Source: Microcaldota archaeon
GTDB lineage: Archaea; B1Sed10-29; JACOVT01
Assembly (NCBI GenBank): GCA_016177165.1
Contig: JACOVT010000069.1
Span: 1-12,999, forward strand
DNA length: 12,999 nt
Direction: 5' to 3'
Made by a program: the position numbers and the translations under genes. Below are positions 4,929-12,114 of the stretch, piece after piece (the stretch's first letter is position 1; every line of letters begins with the position of its first letter). The notes below the pieces were generated by a model that worked only from the letters and a program-made list of their open reading frames with translations, had not been told where the DNA came from and ran no database searches.

Positions 4929-7900
4929 TCAGCCACCCTGCTGTGAGCCAGCGATTATTGCGTCCATGATGCTTATGGCTTCGTCAATAGTGCGTGAGTA
5001 AATGTAGTAATAGTTGTCGCCGGGGTTGCCCACCCAGAATATGCCCCCTTCGGGCACGTCCAGCCTGTATGGCGGAGTCTGGTCGCGGTTCCAGCGCTCG
5101 TTGAACGCGTTGCAGATGCTTAACAGCTCTCCTCCGGCGGTGGTCTTGAGGCTGCACGGGAACGTGCCCGGTATGGCATCGGCGGCGGTCGGCGTCACGA
5201 CGATCATGAACATGTAGGGTGGCAGGAACCTGTTGAACCTGTCCTGCGTGGTGAGCGGCAGCAGGTCGATCTTGCTGTACTGTATGCCAGACAGCGCTCC
5301 GGCAGTCTTCTGTATCCTTTCGAACCCGCCTCCGCCCGACAGGCCGCCCATGAACTGCTGGTTCTGGGTGATGTCGTTCCATGCAGCTCCTTCCTTCTTT
5401 ACCGCGAGGAAGTAGGCCTCTGCTGTCGGTTTTTCCCTCAGGTAACCGGGCTGGTTCGGGACTTCCACGAACTCGAATGGCTGCCCGCCGCCCCCAATCG
5501 TAACCGCAAAGTCGCCCGTTATGCGGCCAAGATCAGCCTGCGTGGGCGCGTTGAAGTGGACTCGCCAGTTCTCGTCAAGGAAAATGACCGCGTTGCGGCC
5601 CTCAAATCCGCCTGTGTAGTGGTCGAAGTTGTCGCAAGCCTCGCGGTTTGACTGCGGGTTGTCGCATATCTCCAGCACGATCTTGTTTAGCCTTAACGCG
5701 TCGCCCTCGCCCGTTTGGGCGTACTTGGCGTCTCCGATGTCCCAGCCGACTTGGTCGCCATACATGTTTTCCAGAACAGAGCGTAACTTCGACTTGGCGT
5801 CGTCGGTGAGCGCCTCGGCCTTACCAATGGCTTGGGTTTCTATCCTGCCCATCACCGCAGCCGAGATTGCTGGCGCGTCATCCGACAGCGAGCGCAGGTC
5901 GCTGCTTATCGCAGGCATGAACAGCTGGACGCCGCGCGAGGTGGTGATCAAGTCGATCAGCCCCGGCGAATAAACGGGAGTGAAGCTGACTATCGAGTAG
6001 GTGAGCGTGCGGTCGCCGTTGCTGCCCGATTCGATGACCATGTTGTTACGCCCTATTTCAGGGGCGTTGCTGCTGTCGATCACCAGCCAACGGCCGGGGG
6101 CCACCTCGCCACGCTCAACTTTGCCGAGGAATTCCTCCTTGGTCATTGCCGTGGCGGCGACCGTCAATGCCGGTGGCACGTTGTAAATGACCTTGCCTTC
6201 GGGCCCGAACAGCTTTGCTGCAATGTCGCGCACGTCCGAGCTTGTCAGGCCCGACATCGTCACAAGCCTGACCATTTTTTCCACCCTTGCCAGAGCTTCT
6301 GTCTCGCCCGAGTTGAACCCGTTGGTCAGGTAGTATGAATACCAGATTGCCTGCTCGATGGTGCAGAACCGCGTCGCGCTGCCGGCCTCGCTGCACCAGT
6401 CTTCCCCGCCGTCCGGGTCGCGGAACTTCTTGGGAATGTCAAAAGCCTTGAATGTGGTCCCGCCTATGACCTCCTCTATTGGTATGCCTATCTGGAAAGG
6501 CACCCTCACCGAGTATTGTTTCTTGAGCGGCGGGGAGCCCTGCCTCGTAGTTGCCGAAACCTCGAACGTGACAGTCACCGCGCCGTTCTTGGTCGACTCC
6601 ACAGTGCGCGGGTAGTTGAACTTGACAGACGCCGGGTTGTTGCCTGACGCCTGCGTCACCTCTTTTGTGCTTTGCAGCAGTGTGGGGCAGAGCACGTCGT
6701 TTTCGCACTCGAACCTAACATCCTTGATGGAAAGGGCGTTCTGCACGTTGGTGCACGCCTCGTCCTTGAGCACGTTGAAAACCACCGGCTGGGCTGTTGA
6801 TTGGGTGCCTCCTGTGCCGGCTGTCTCGCCAGAGCCGCACTCGAACGCGGTGTACCCTCCTGTTTCGGAGTTGAACTTGAAGTCGAGCCTGCACTTCTGC
6901 CGTGCCTTGATGAACAGTCGTGGCAGCTCACTGACGGCGGGAGTGGTGATGCACGCCGACACTGGAATATCTTCTGTTTCTGCAGGCCTGAAGTGTTCGG
7001 GCTGGGCGCTCACCTTCACCTTGCCGCCAGACTGGAGGCGGCAGCTCTCGTCAAACCCTATCTTGTAAGCGAGAACGTCGGTCTGGGCGTCGGTTCCCTC
7101 GTAAGTCACGTGGGCGCCTTCAGCGCCAGCGTCGATTATCGAGGTGAATGATATGGGCGGCCTGCACGATATACCATCGCCGTTCACCGTGCCGGAGGCG
7201 ATCGTCTTTATCTGCTTGTTGTTCGCCTTTTCAAACAGCTTTACCACGAGTTCCGGAGTGAGGTCAAACAGCTTTGCCGGAGTGTAGCGTATCTCCGCCT
7301 CGCCGTCGCCCACCACCCAGAAGTTGAAGAACGTCAGCAGCGTCTTGGTTGTTGCAGCCGGCGGCTGCAGCTCGACCGCCACTTGGGCTGCGTCTGTCGG
7401 GCTAATCGCCTTTGCCGCAACGCTTAGCGAGAGGCTCTCCCCATGCCTGAGTGCGGCAGGATTGCCCGAGGGCAGGTCGCCCCCGAGGTTGATTATTATG
7501 GCATGGTCTGTTATCGTGAAGCGCGTGCCTTGAGGCAGCGGGTCTATGGAGCCAAAAGGCGACGAGTTGTCCGGTATCGCCTTGTACGCGCTCGTGGCAG
7601 GGTCGTTCTTGAGGAACTGGGCATCCAAGTCCCTGTCAGTAATTAGCACCTTGCCGCCAAACCCGTCTGCCTCGCTTCCCAAGTAGGTGAGTATCAGGTT
7701 GAGTGTGGCCTGCTCGTTCAGGTTGACATGGGCGCGGCTTGGCTTCTGGTGGGTGCCATCCTTTGTGACCACTTCGGTGCAATACCCCCACTTGCCGTCA
7801 GAAGTCTTTTCGCAGTTGAGGCTGATGAGCGAGAGCGTCTGGGTCTTGTCCCCACTCTCTGGGTCGCGCAGGCTGCCTGAACCTTTCTCCCACTTTGAGC

Positions 7901-10184
7901 TGAACTTTATGGTGGTGTCCTTTGCCCCAGAGAATATCGGCTTCACGGCGAATGGAATTTCAATGCGGACCACCTTGTTCCGTAAAGAGTCGTACTTGCC
8001 TTCCAGCGTCGCGGTGAGGCTGCTGCCAGGCAGCGCGCTGAACTCGAAATCCGACGATTCGGGCGGGTAAAAGTCGACCAGCGAGCCCGCCTCAGCCAGA
8101 GAGAAAGTCACCTTGTCCCACATTTCGTTACGTATGTCCTTCAGCCCGACGTAAAACACTGCGCGGTAAGGCATGTTGATCATGAGCGGGTCTTGCGGCG
8201 ACCCCAACTCGGAGGATCCTGCCCCGGCTAGGCCGCGGAACAGGTCGGCAAACGAGAAACCTGTTATGCCGCCGAAAGTGACCTCGTTGCTCAACGCGAC
8301 GAGCGTGAAGTTGACCGTCTGGTGCCCGAGGCTCATCGAATAAGGTCCGGCGGTCATCGGGTACTCGCCGAAGCTGTCCTTGTAGTCCACGTCAACCCTC
8401 ACCGTCTTGTCCTCGCCTATCGAGAAGGTGTAATGCCCATCAGGGAAAGTTGATCCCTCCTCGAGCTTTGCGCCTGTCTCCCAATCAGACACGGTCACCT
8501 TGGCTTTTTCCACGCCGTTGAGCGTTCCGTCCTCGCTCTTCTGGTAGACCCACACCTTGAGCGAGAACTTGTTGGGATCGATGCTGATTATCAGCTCGTT
8601 GTCGCCGGCTGACACGACTTTCTGCACGCATTCGAGCGCCTTGCCTGCCGGTCGGGAAGGCTGCACGCAAACGGTCGCGGGAGTCAGCCCCTCGAAAAGC
8701 GCGTGCCCGTCCTCGTCAGCAAGCTGCGGCGGGTAGCCGGTAAGCACCCACTGGCCGGTGGCGTTGTCTTTCCGTTTCAGGTTGAGCGTCGCGTCAGTGA
8801 CGGGCTGGTTTGACCCCTTAAACAATACGTAAGCGTCGAGGCTGGCCAGCTCCTCGGGCGCGACCGACTCGAGGATCACCGTCCTGTTCTCGCCCCCGAG
8901 GACGGTTTCTTCCTTGTAAACGTAACCCTTGAGGAAGAACGCCGCCCGGTAGCGCTCGTTCCTAGTCAGCCCGATCACCGCGTCGCCGTTCGAGTTGGTC
9001 ACCTTTGCCCCGACCTTCTGGTTGAGCTTGTCAAACAGGGTGACGACCACGCCAGAAAGCGGGTGTTGAACCCCCCCAGACACCTCCCTGACGGACAAGT
9101 AAGTGGGAGTAGAAAGGTCAATCGTGACGTTGACCGTCAAGCCCAATCGCGTGACGTTGAAGGTGCGGTTGTCATGGAAGAAACTCGTGTTAGAGCCCGC
9201 GCGCACTACGATCGAGAAAAGCGTGCCAACCGGCAGGCCGTCAAACACCGCCTTGCCGAGGTAGCTCCCTGTCTGGCCAGTAGGCTTGCTCGCGTCAGGC
9301 AGGACGAGCGAGTTGATATCCTGCGGGTTGACCAGCTCCACTTTAACGCCCGGGACAAGCGTGCCGTCAACCTGACTCACCACGACAACTACCTTGCCAG
9401 CATCAATATCTGGTTTCGGTTTCTCCTTTAGCTCGATGCAGCCTGTAGTTCCCTGCTGCGAGCGCGAGACCAGCGTGCCGGCATCCAGCGCCACGGTGGA
9501 CTCGAACCCGTTCGACCCCTCAAACTTGTACGAGTAACCGGATTGCGGGGCAAAGGTGCAGTTGCCAGAGGAGTCGGAGCAAGCCTTCCTGTCAAACGGG
9601 ACGCTCCCGCGGTACGCCTTGTATGAAACCACGCCGGGATCCTTTCCGGGCGGGAGGGTCTTGAAGCAGAACTTGTAACTGGTGAACGAAACGCTGCCCG
9701 GGCAGGAAGCGTTGAGCGTGACGTTCTTCTGGGTGGCAGCGTCGACGCTCCGCTCCGCAGTCGAGCATGACTCCTTGGAAGCCTCTATCCTGACAATGCC
9801 TGTTGACGTCACGAATTGGGCAGTGCCGTCAGTCCCGCTCTTGGCAGCTTCTGTAGGAGTAGTCTCGCCCTGCTTGAACAGCTTAACGTCAAACCCGGCC
9901 AGCGGCAGCAGGTTCTCGTCAACCATGTTGACGAGCAGGCCTGCTCCGCCATCCGGCGGCGGGGGTGGGGTGACGCCCAACACCCCGGCAATCGCCGGCA
10001 GGATGAACATGAATAGTATATAGATGAAGATGATGAACAGCGCGATAAAGACAGGCAGGCTAGGGACTCCCCGCTTCTCCAGAGGATCGACCACCGGATA
10101 AAGGTTGACGTGGTGGGCCTCGAGCCAGTCTAGCAAGGCAAACCAGCGGTCCTCTATCTTGTAATACGCTTCCTTGAGTCCCAT
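4929..10184 (-). CDS. Giant membrane-anchored surface protein with Ig-like repeats
   Basis: The product has 1751 residues. Residues 1-42 are a cytoplasmic, partly amphipathic stretch, 43-69 a single membrane helix, and 73-77 five prolines; the remainder should be extracellular. Several carboxypeptidase-regulatory or Cna-B-like beta-sandwich repeats follow (about 81-160, 263-355, 360-440, 445-535, 540-630). They are recognisable by patterns such as PLSGVVVTLFDK and PGVKVELV followed by G-x-A-x-F-x-G-L. The middle (about 650-1230) is beta-rich. The end (about 1260-1751) is mixed helix and strand and matches nothing I know. There are 24 cysteines in even-numbered local clusters, and 11 N-glycosylation sequons, all before residue 875. 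No C-terminal anchor is present. The likely role is adhesion, cell contact or envelope structure. The ATG at 10184 lies 4 nt after the upstream stop. Confidence 0.9.
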   Translation of the reverse strand: MGLKEAYYKIEDRWFALLDWLEAHHVNLYPVVDPLEKRGVPSLPVFIALFIIFIYILFMFILPAIAGVLGVTPPPPPDGGAGLLVNMVDENLLPLAGFDVKLFKQGETTPTEAAKSGTDGTAQFVTSTGIVRIEASKESCSTAERSVDAATQKNVTLNASCPGSVSFTSYKFCFKTLPPGKDPGVVSYKAYRGSVPFDRKACSDSSGNCTFAPQSGYSYKFEGSNGFESTVALDAGTLVSRSQQGTTGCIELKEKPKPDIDAGKVVVVVSQVDGTLVPGVKVELVNPQDINSLVLPDASKPTGQTGSYLGKAVFDGLPVGTLFSIVVRAGSNTSFFHDNRTFNVTRLGLTVNVTIDLSTPTYLSVREVSGGVQHPLSGVVVTLFDKLNQKVGAKVTNSNGDAVIGLTRNERYRAAFFLKGYVYKEETVLGGENRTVILESVAPEELASLDAYVLFKGSNQPVTDATLNLKRKDNATGQWVLTGYPPQLADEDGHALFEGLTPATVCVQPSRPAGKALECVQKVVSAGDNELIISIDPNKFSLKVWVYQKSEDGTLNGVEKAKVTVSDWETGAKLEEGSTFPDGHYTFSIGEDKTVRVDVDYKDSFGEYPMTAGPYSMSLGHQTVNFTLVALSNEVTFGGITGFSFADLFRGLAGAGSSELGSPQDPLMINMPYRAVFYVGLKDIRNEMWDKVTFSLAEAGSLVDFYPPESSDFEFSALPGSSLTATLEGKYDSLRNKVVRIEIPFAVKPIFSGAKDTTIKFSSKWEKGSGSLRDPESGDKTQTLSLISLNCEKTSDGKWGYCTEVVTKDGTHQKPSRAHVNLNEQATLNLILTYLGSEADGFGGKVLITDRDLDAQFLKNDPATSAYKAIPDNSSPFGSIDPLPQGTRFTITDHAIIINLGGDLPSGNPAALRHGESLSLSVAAKAISPTDAAQVAVELQPPAATTKTLLTFFNFWVVGDGEAEIRYTPAKLFDLTPELVVKLFEKANNKQIKTIASGTVNGDGISCRPPISFTSIIDAGAEGAHVTYEGTDAQTDVLAYKIGFDESCRLQSGGKVKVSAQPEHFRPAETEDIPVSACITTPAVSELPRLFIKARQKCRLDFKFNSETGGYTAFECGSGETAGTGGTQSTAQPVVFNVLKDEACTNVQNALSIKDVRFECENDVLCPTLLQSTKEVTQASGNNPASVKFNYPRTVESTKNGAVTVTFEVSATTRQGSPPLKKQYSVRVPFQIGIPIEEVIGGTTFKAFDIPKKFRDPDGGEDWCSEAGSATRFCTIEQAIWYSYYLTNGFNSGETEALARVEKMVRLVTMSGLTSSDVRDIAAKLFGPEGKVIYNVPPALTVAATAMTKEEFLGKVERGEVAPGRWLVIDSSNAPEIGRNNMVIESGSNGDRTLTYSIVSFTPVYSPGLIDLITTSRGVQLFMPAISSDLRSLSDDAPAISAAVMGRIETQAIGKAEALTDDAKSKLRSVLENMYGDQVGWDIGDAKYAQTGEGDALRLNKIVLEICDNPQSNREACDNFDHYTGGFEGRNAVIFLDENWRVHFNAPTQADLGRITGDFAVTIGGGGQPFEFVEVPNQPGYLREKPTAEAYFLAVKKEGAAWNDITQNQQFMGGLSGGGGFERIQKTAGALSGIQYSKIDLLPLTTQDRFNRFLPPYMFMIVVTPTAADAIPGTFPCSLKTTAGGELLSICNAFNERWNRDQTPPYRLDVPEGGIFWVGNPGDNYYYIYSRTIDEAISIMDAIIAGSQQGG

Positions 10185-10188
10185 GAAA

Positions 10189-11340
10189 TCAGCCGGGCGT
10201 CCTTATCTTGATCCTGAGTGTAGGCGCATTGCCAGACCCGCTCTCGCGGGCGTTGTACTTTAGCAATCCGGCAACGCTAGCGGCCTTGTCAACAGAGAAC
10301 GTTATGCTCTTCTCGGAACATATGGGGTCGGTTCCTTGGGCAGCGCACGTCCTCATTCTCGAGAACGCTGCCTTGACAGCTTCGGTGACGTCCCACTTGT
10401 GCCAGTCCCCTTCAATAGTTTTGTCTGCCGCGGCCAGGTTCCTGAACTGCTGCAACTCCAAGAGTGGGGCTGCCGGGCTCCCGGCAAATATGTCGTCATC
10501 GTTCCAGCCAAACGCCAAGACATAACCAGCCTTGACAGCGTAGGTTTTCCCGCCTTCTGCTTTCATTCGGAATTCTGCTTTCACCACCTCTGCGTTACCC
10601 GACAGCTCGGGAAAGTTGAACTTGACAAACGCAATCCCGTCCCAAGTCTGATCTTTGCTCGCGCACGAACCGGCGGTAATTGATCTTACATTATTGTATA
10701 TGATGAGTTTGAGATCCTTGCCTTTCCAAACGTCATTTTTCGTGGTCGTTTTTTCCCGGCAGTTTCCCTCCTCAACTTCACGCACTTTGTAGTCTTCTAT
10801 TGTGCCGTCCGCTGTCGTGATTATCTCTGGCAGGTCTTGGTCGTTGAACAGGAAGCTGCAGTACGCTTGCGTTGACTCGCCGGGCGGCGAGCGCGGCCAG
10901 AGTTTTTTGACATAAAGGTTTATCGTCGCGGCAGTGGCCGAGTCCTTTATCCTCTTGGAGGTAATATAGTACCAGCGCGGCGCGCTGTAGTCCTGTATCT
11001 CGTCTATCATCTCGGCCGGTTGGCCGGTGTCGGCGTCCAGCACGTTCAGTTTCACGGTGAAGGTTTTCCATGCCTCGATGTTGGGTTTTCCGACAGCGCT
11101 GCGCAGGGCGCAGTGGAAGTTGGGCGAACCAAACCTGATTATCTTGGCTACCCTGTAATCGGCCACTGCCGGGTCGCCTAGCAGCGTTTCCAAGAGGTTG
11201 GCCTGAGCCACTTGCGGCTTGAACGCAATCGGCGCGGCAGGATTGCCGTTCAGGTTGATCCTCTCCACGCCGCTTGGAGCCTGTGCTGTTGCAATTGTTA
11301 TGGCAATCAGCATTGCTAGCGGCAACAGCGTTTTGTTCAC
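10189..11340 (-). CDS. Secreted protein with DNRLRE-like C-terminal domain
   Basis: The product has 383 residues from the GTG at 11340. A TTG at 11355 is in frame, but the TATA-like box centred 24 nt upstream of the GTG fits a leaderless start there. Residues 1-21 are a signal peptide ending ATAQA. The first half (22-200) is of unknown fold. Residues about 205-381 resemble DNRLRE/CBM96-type jelly-roll modules: DGIAFVKFNFPELSGNAEVV (a 'scaffold strand' segment), then DWHKWDVTEAVKAAF, then ITFSV, KYNARES and APTLRIKI at the end. In other proteins such modules occur on secreted glycan-binding or glycan-degrading proteins, so polysaccharide binding is plausible here. Six cysteines (77, 161, 194, 226, 332, 341) suggest disulfides. 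It is the first gene of the operon with the giant protein and the pilin-like protein. Confidence 0.8.
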   Translation of the reverse strand: MNKTLLPLAMLIAITIATAQAPSGVERINLNGNPAAPIAFKPQVAQANLLETLLGDPAVADYRVAKIIRFGSPNFHCALRSAVGKPNIEAWKTFTVKLNVLDADTGQPAEMIDEIQDYSAPRWYYITSKRIKDSATAATINLYVKKLWPRSPPGESTQAYCSFLFNDQDLPEIITTADGTIEDYKVREVEEGNCREKTTTKNDVWKGKDLKLIIYNNVRSITAGSCASKDQTWDGIAFVKFNFPELSGNAEVVKAEFRMKAEGGKTYAVKAGYVLAFGWNDDDIFAGSPAAPLLELQQFRNLAAADKTIEGDWHKWDVTEAVKAAFSRMRTCAAQGTDPICSEKSITFSVDKAASVAGLLKYNARESGSGNAPTLRIKIRTPG

Positions 11341-11358
11341 ATTCTGAGTTCGCAACCT

Positions 11359-11369
11359 CTTTTAATAAG
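11359..11369 (-). promoter_or_regulatory. TATA-like box for the surface-protein operon
   Basis: Minus-strand CTTATTAAAAG is centred 24 nt upstream of the GTG at 11340. It lies between the downstream hairpin of the archaeosortase gene and the DNRLRE-like gene. It argues for a leaderless start at 11340 rather than the TTG at 11355, which would lie upstream of the transcript start. Confidence 0.6.
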
Positions 11370-11420
11370 CCTTTCCTCAGCTCGGCCCTATTGAAAAGTC
11401 CTTTGTTTGCGGTGAAGCGG

Positions 11421-11507
11421 GGAACAAAAAAAGGGCCGTTGATGCCGGTGTAAGCCGGCGGGCCGGCACCCGGCCGGCTGTCAACACTACAAGCCCTTTT
11501 TTGTTCC
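11421..11507. terminator. Long imperfect hairpin with T tracts on both strands (repeat copy B)
   Basis: The outer arms GGAACAAAAAAAGGGC (11421-11436) and GCCCTTTTTTGTTCC (11493-11507) are complementary apart from one extra A. Further in, GTTGA (11438-11442) pairs with TCAAC (11481-11485), and AGCCGGCGGG (11453-11462) pairs with CCC-G-GCCGGCT (11469-11479) around one bulge. Either strand ends in a T run after the stem, so it can stop transcripts in both directions, chiefly that of the archaeosortase gene on the minus strand. The right arm lies inside the last codons of that gene. Shared blocks with 200-290 (AAAAGGGC, GGCCGGC, CACTAC, TTTTTGTTCC) suggest one repeat family. Confidence 0.65.
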
Positions 11508-12062
11508 TTTCCACACCCTCGGCAGGCCCCCTCCCCTTGGCGGGGCAGAAGCCCACCTGAACCAGAGGGCGTAGTATAATACTATTAGCAGCACGAGAAA
11601 GCCTCGAAACAGCCAGTCGTGAGCCAGCGTGGAGCTCTCCGCTCCTGAAGAGGCTGCGAGTCCCAGCACGACCGTGATGCGCAGCGGGTTGAACAGCATC
11701 ACTGCCGCGAACGCGCCTGCGCAGCCGTACAACCGCCGCCTGATCGGGAGCTGCGAGGCGAGGATCACCCCGAAAAGGAGGGAGAGCTCGAAAGCGCCAA
11801 CGCACAAGTCGGTTATTAGCGCGGTGAACATGCCGGAACCGGCTCGTATGCTTATCGCCGGGTCGGGAACAAGCAGTGAGGGTGGGGTGTATTCTGTTCT
11901 TACCCCGGCCGCGTTCAGAAGCGCTGTGCTGGCGCGTGCCTCGAACTTCTTGGCCGCGTCAAGAGGAATGGAGGAGGAGACCAGCAGGAAGAACCCTGCG
12001 ATCAGCGTGGCTGTTAGCAGGAAGGAAACGTTCTGGCCCATGCCAGAATGCCGCGCTTTCAC
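11487..12062 (-). CDS. Archaeosortase/exosortase-family transpeptidase
   Basis: The product has 191 residues and is an integral membrane protein with about four to five helices (about 12-30, 80-103, 110-136, 150-170). The catalytic triad of the exosortase/archaeosortase family is visible in order: Cys87 in TDLCVGAFE, Arg128 in NPLRIT, and His148 in LAHDWLFRG. In this family the enzyme cuts a C-terminal sorting signal of exported proteins and joins the protein to another anchor, often in step with glycosylation. The start is GTG 12062 (28 nt from a shared TATA-like box) or ATG 12041. The C-terminal residues KGTKKGL are encoded by one arm of the hairpin at 11421-11507. The subtype cannot be assigned from sequence reading alone. 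The nearest plausible substrate is the 205-residue protein at 321-938. Confidence 0.88.
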   Translation of the reverse strand: MKARHSGMGQNVSFLLTATLIAGFFLLVSSSIPLDAAKKFEARASTALLNAAGVRTEYTPPSLLVPDPAISIRAGSGMFTALITDLCVGAFELSLLFGVILASQLPIRRRLYGCAGAFAAVMLFNPLRITVVLGLAASSGAESSTLAHDWLFRGFLVLLIVLYYALWFRWASAPPRGGGLPRVWKGTKKGL

Positions 12063-12085
12063 AGTGAATGTTAGCGCCGGAAACT

Positions 12086-12094
12086 CTTAAAAAC
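12086..12094. promoter_or_regulatory. Shared TATA-like box between divergent archaeosortase and ATPase genes
   Basis: CTTAAAAAC on the plus strand is centred 25 nt before the GTG at 12115 and, read on the minus strand, 28 nt before the GTG at 12062. No other AT-rich box lies in the 52-nt gap. The plus-strand orientation is the better TATA match. It is identical to the box at 3909-3917. Both genes would then be leaderless with GTG starts. Confidence 0.55.
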
Positions 12095-12114
12095 ACACCC
12101 TCCTTTCCTCATTC

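Noticed and set aside
9063..9431. Plus-strand open frame of 122 codons inside the giant gene
   Set aside because: It is antisense to a continuous, domain-bearing protein, has an Arg-rich shadow composition, and shows no promoter or ribosome site.
9945..9975. C/G-rich tract near the start of the giant gene, considered as a slippage or structural site
   Set aside because: It encodes the polyproline spacer after the membrane helix, and the frame continues normally on both sides.
11377..11805. Minus-strand open frame of 142 codons overlapping the archaeosortase gene
   Set aside because: It runs in another frame of the archaeosortase gene and across the hairpin, and lacks any recognisable feature, while the archaeosortase frame carries the catalytic triad.
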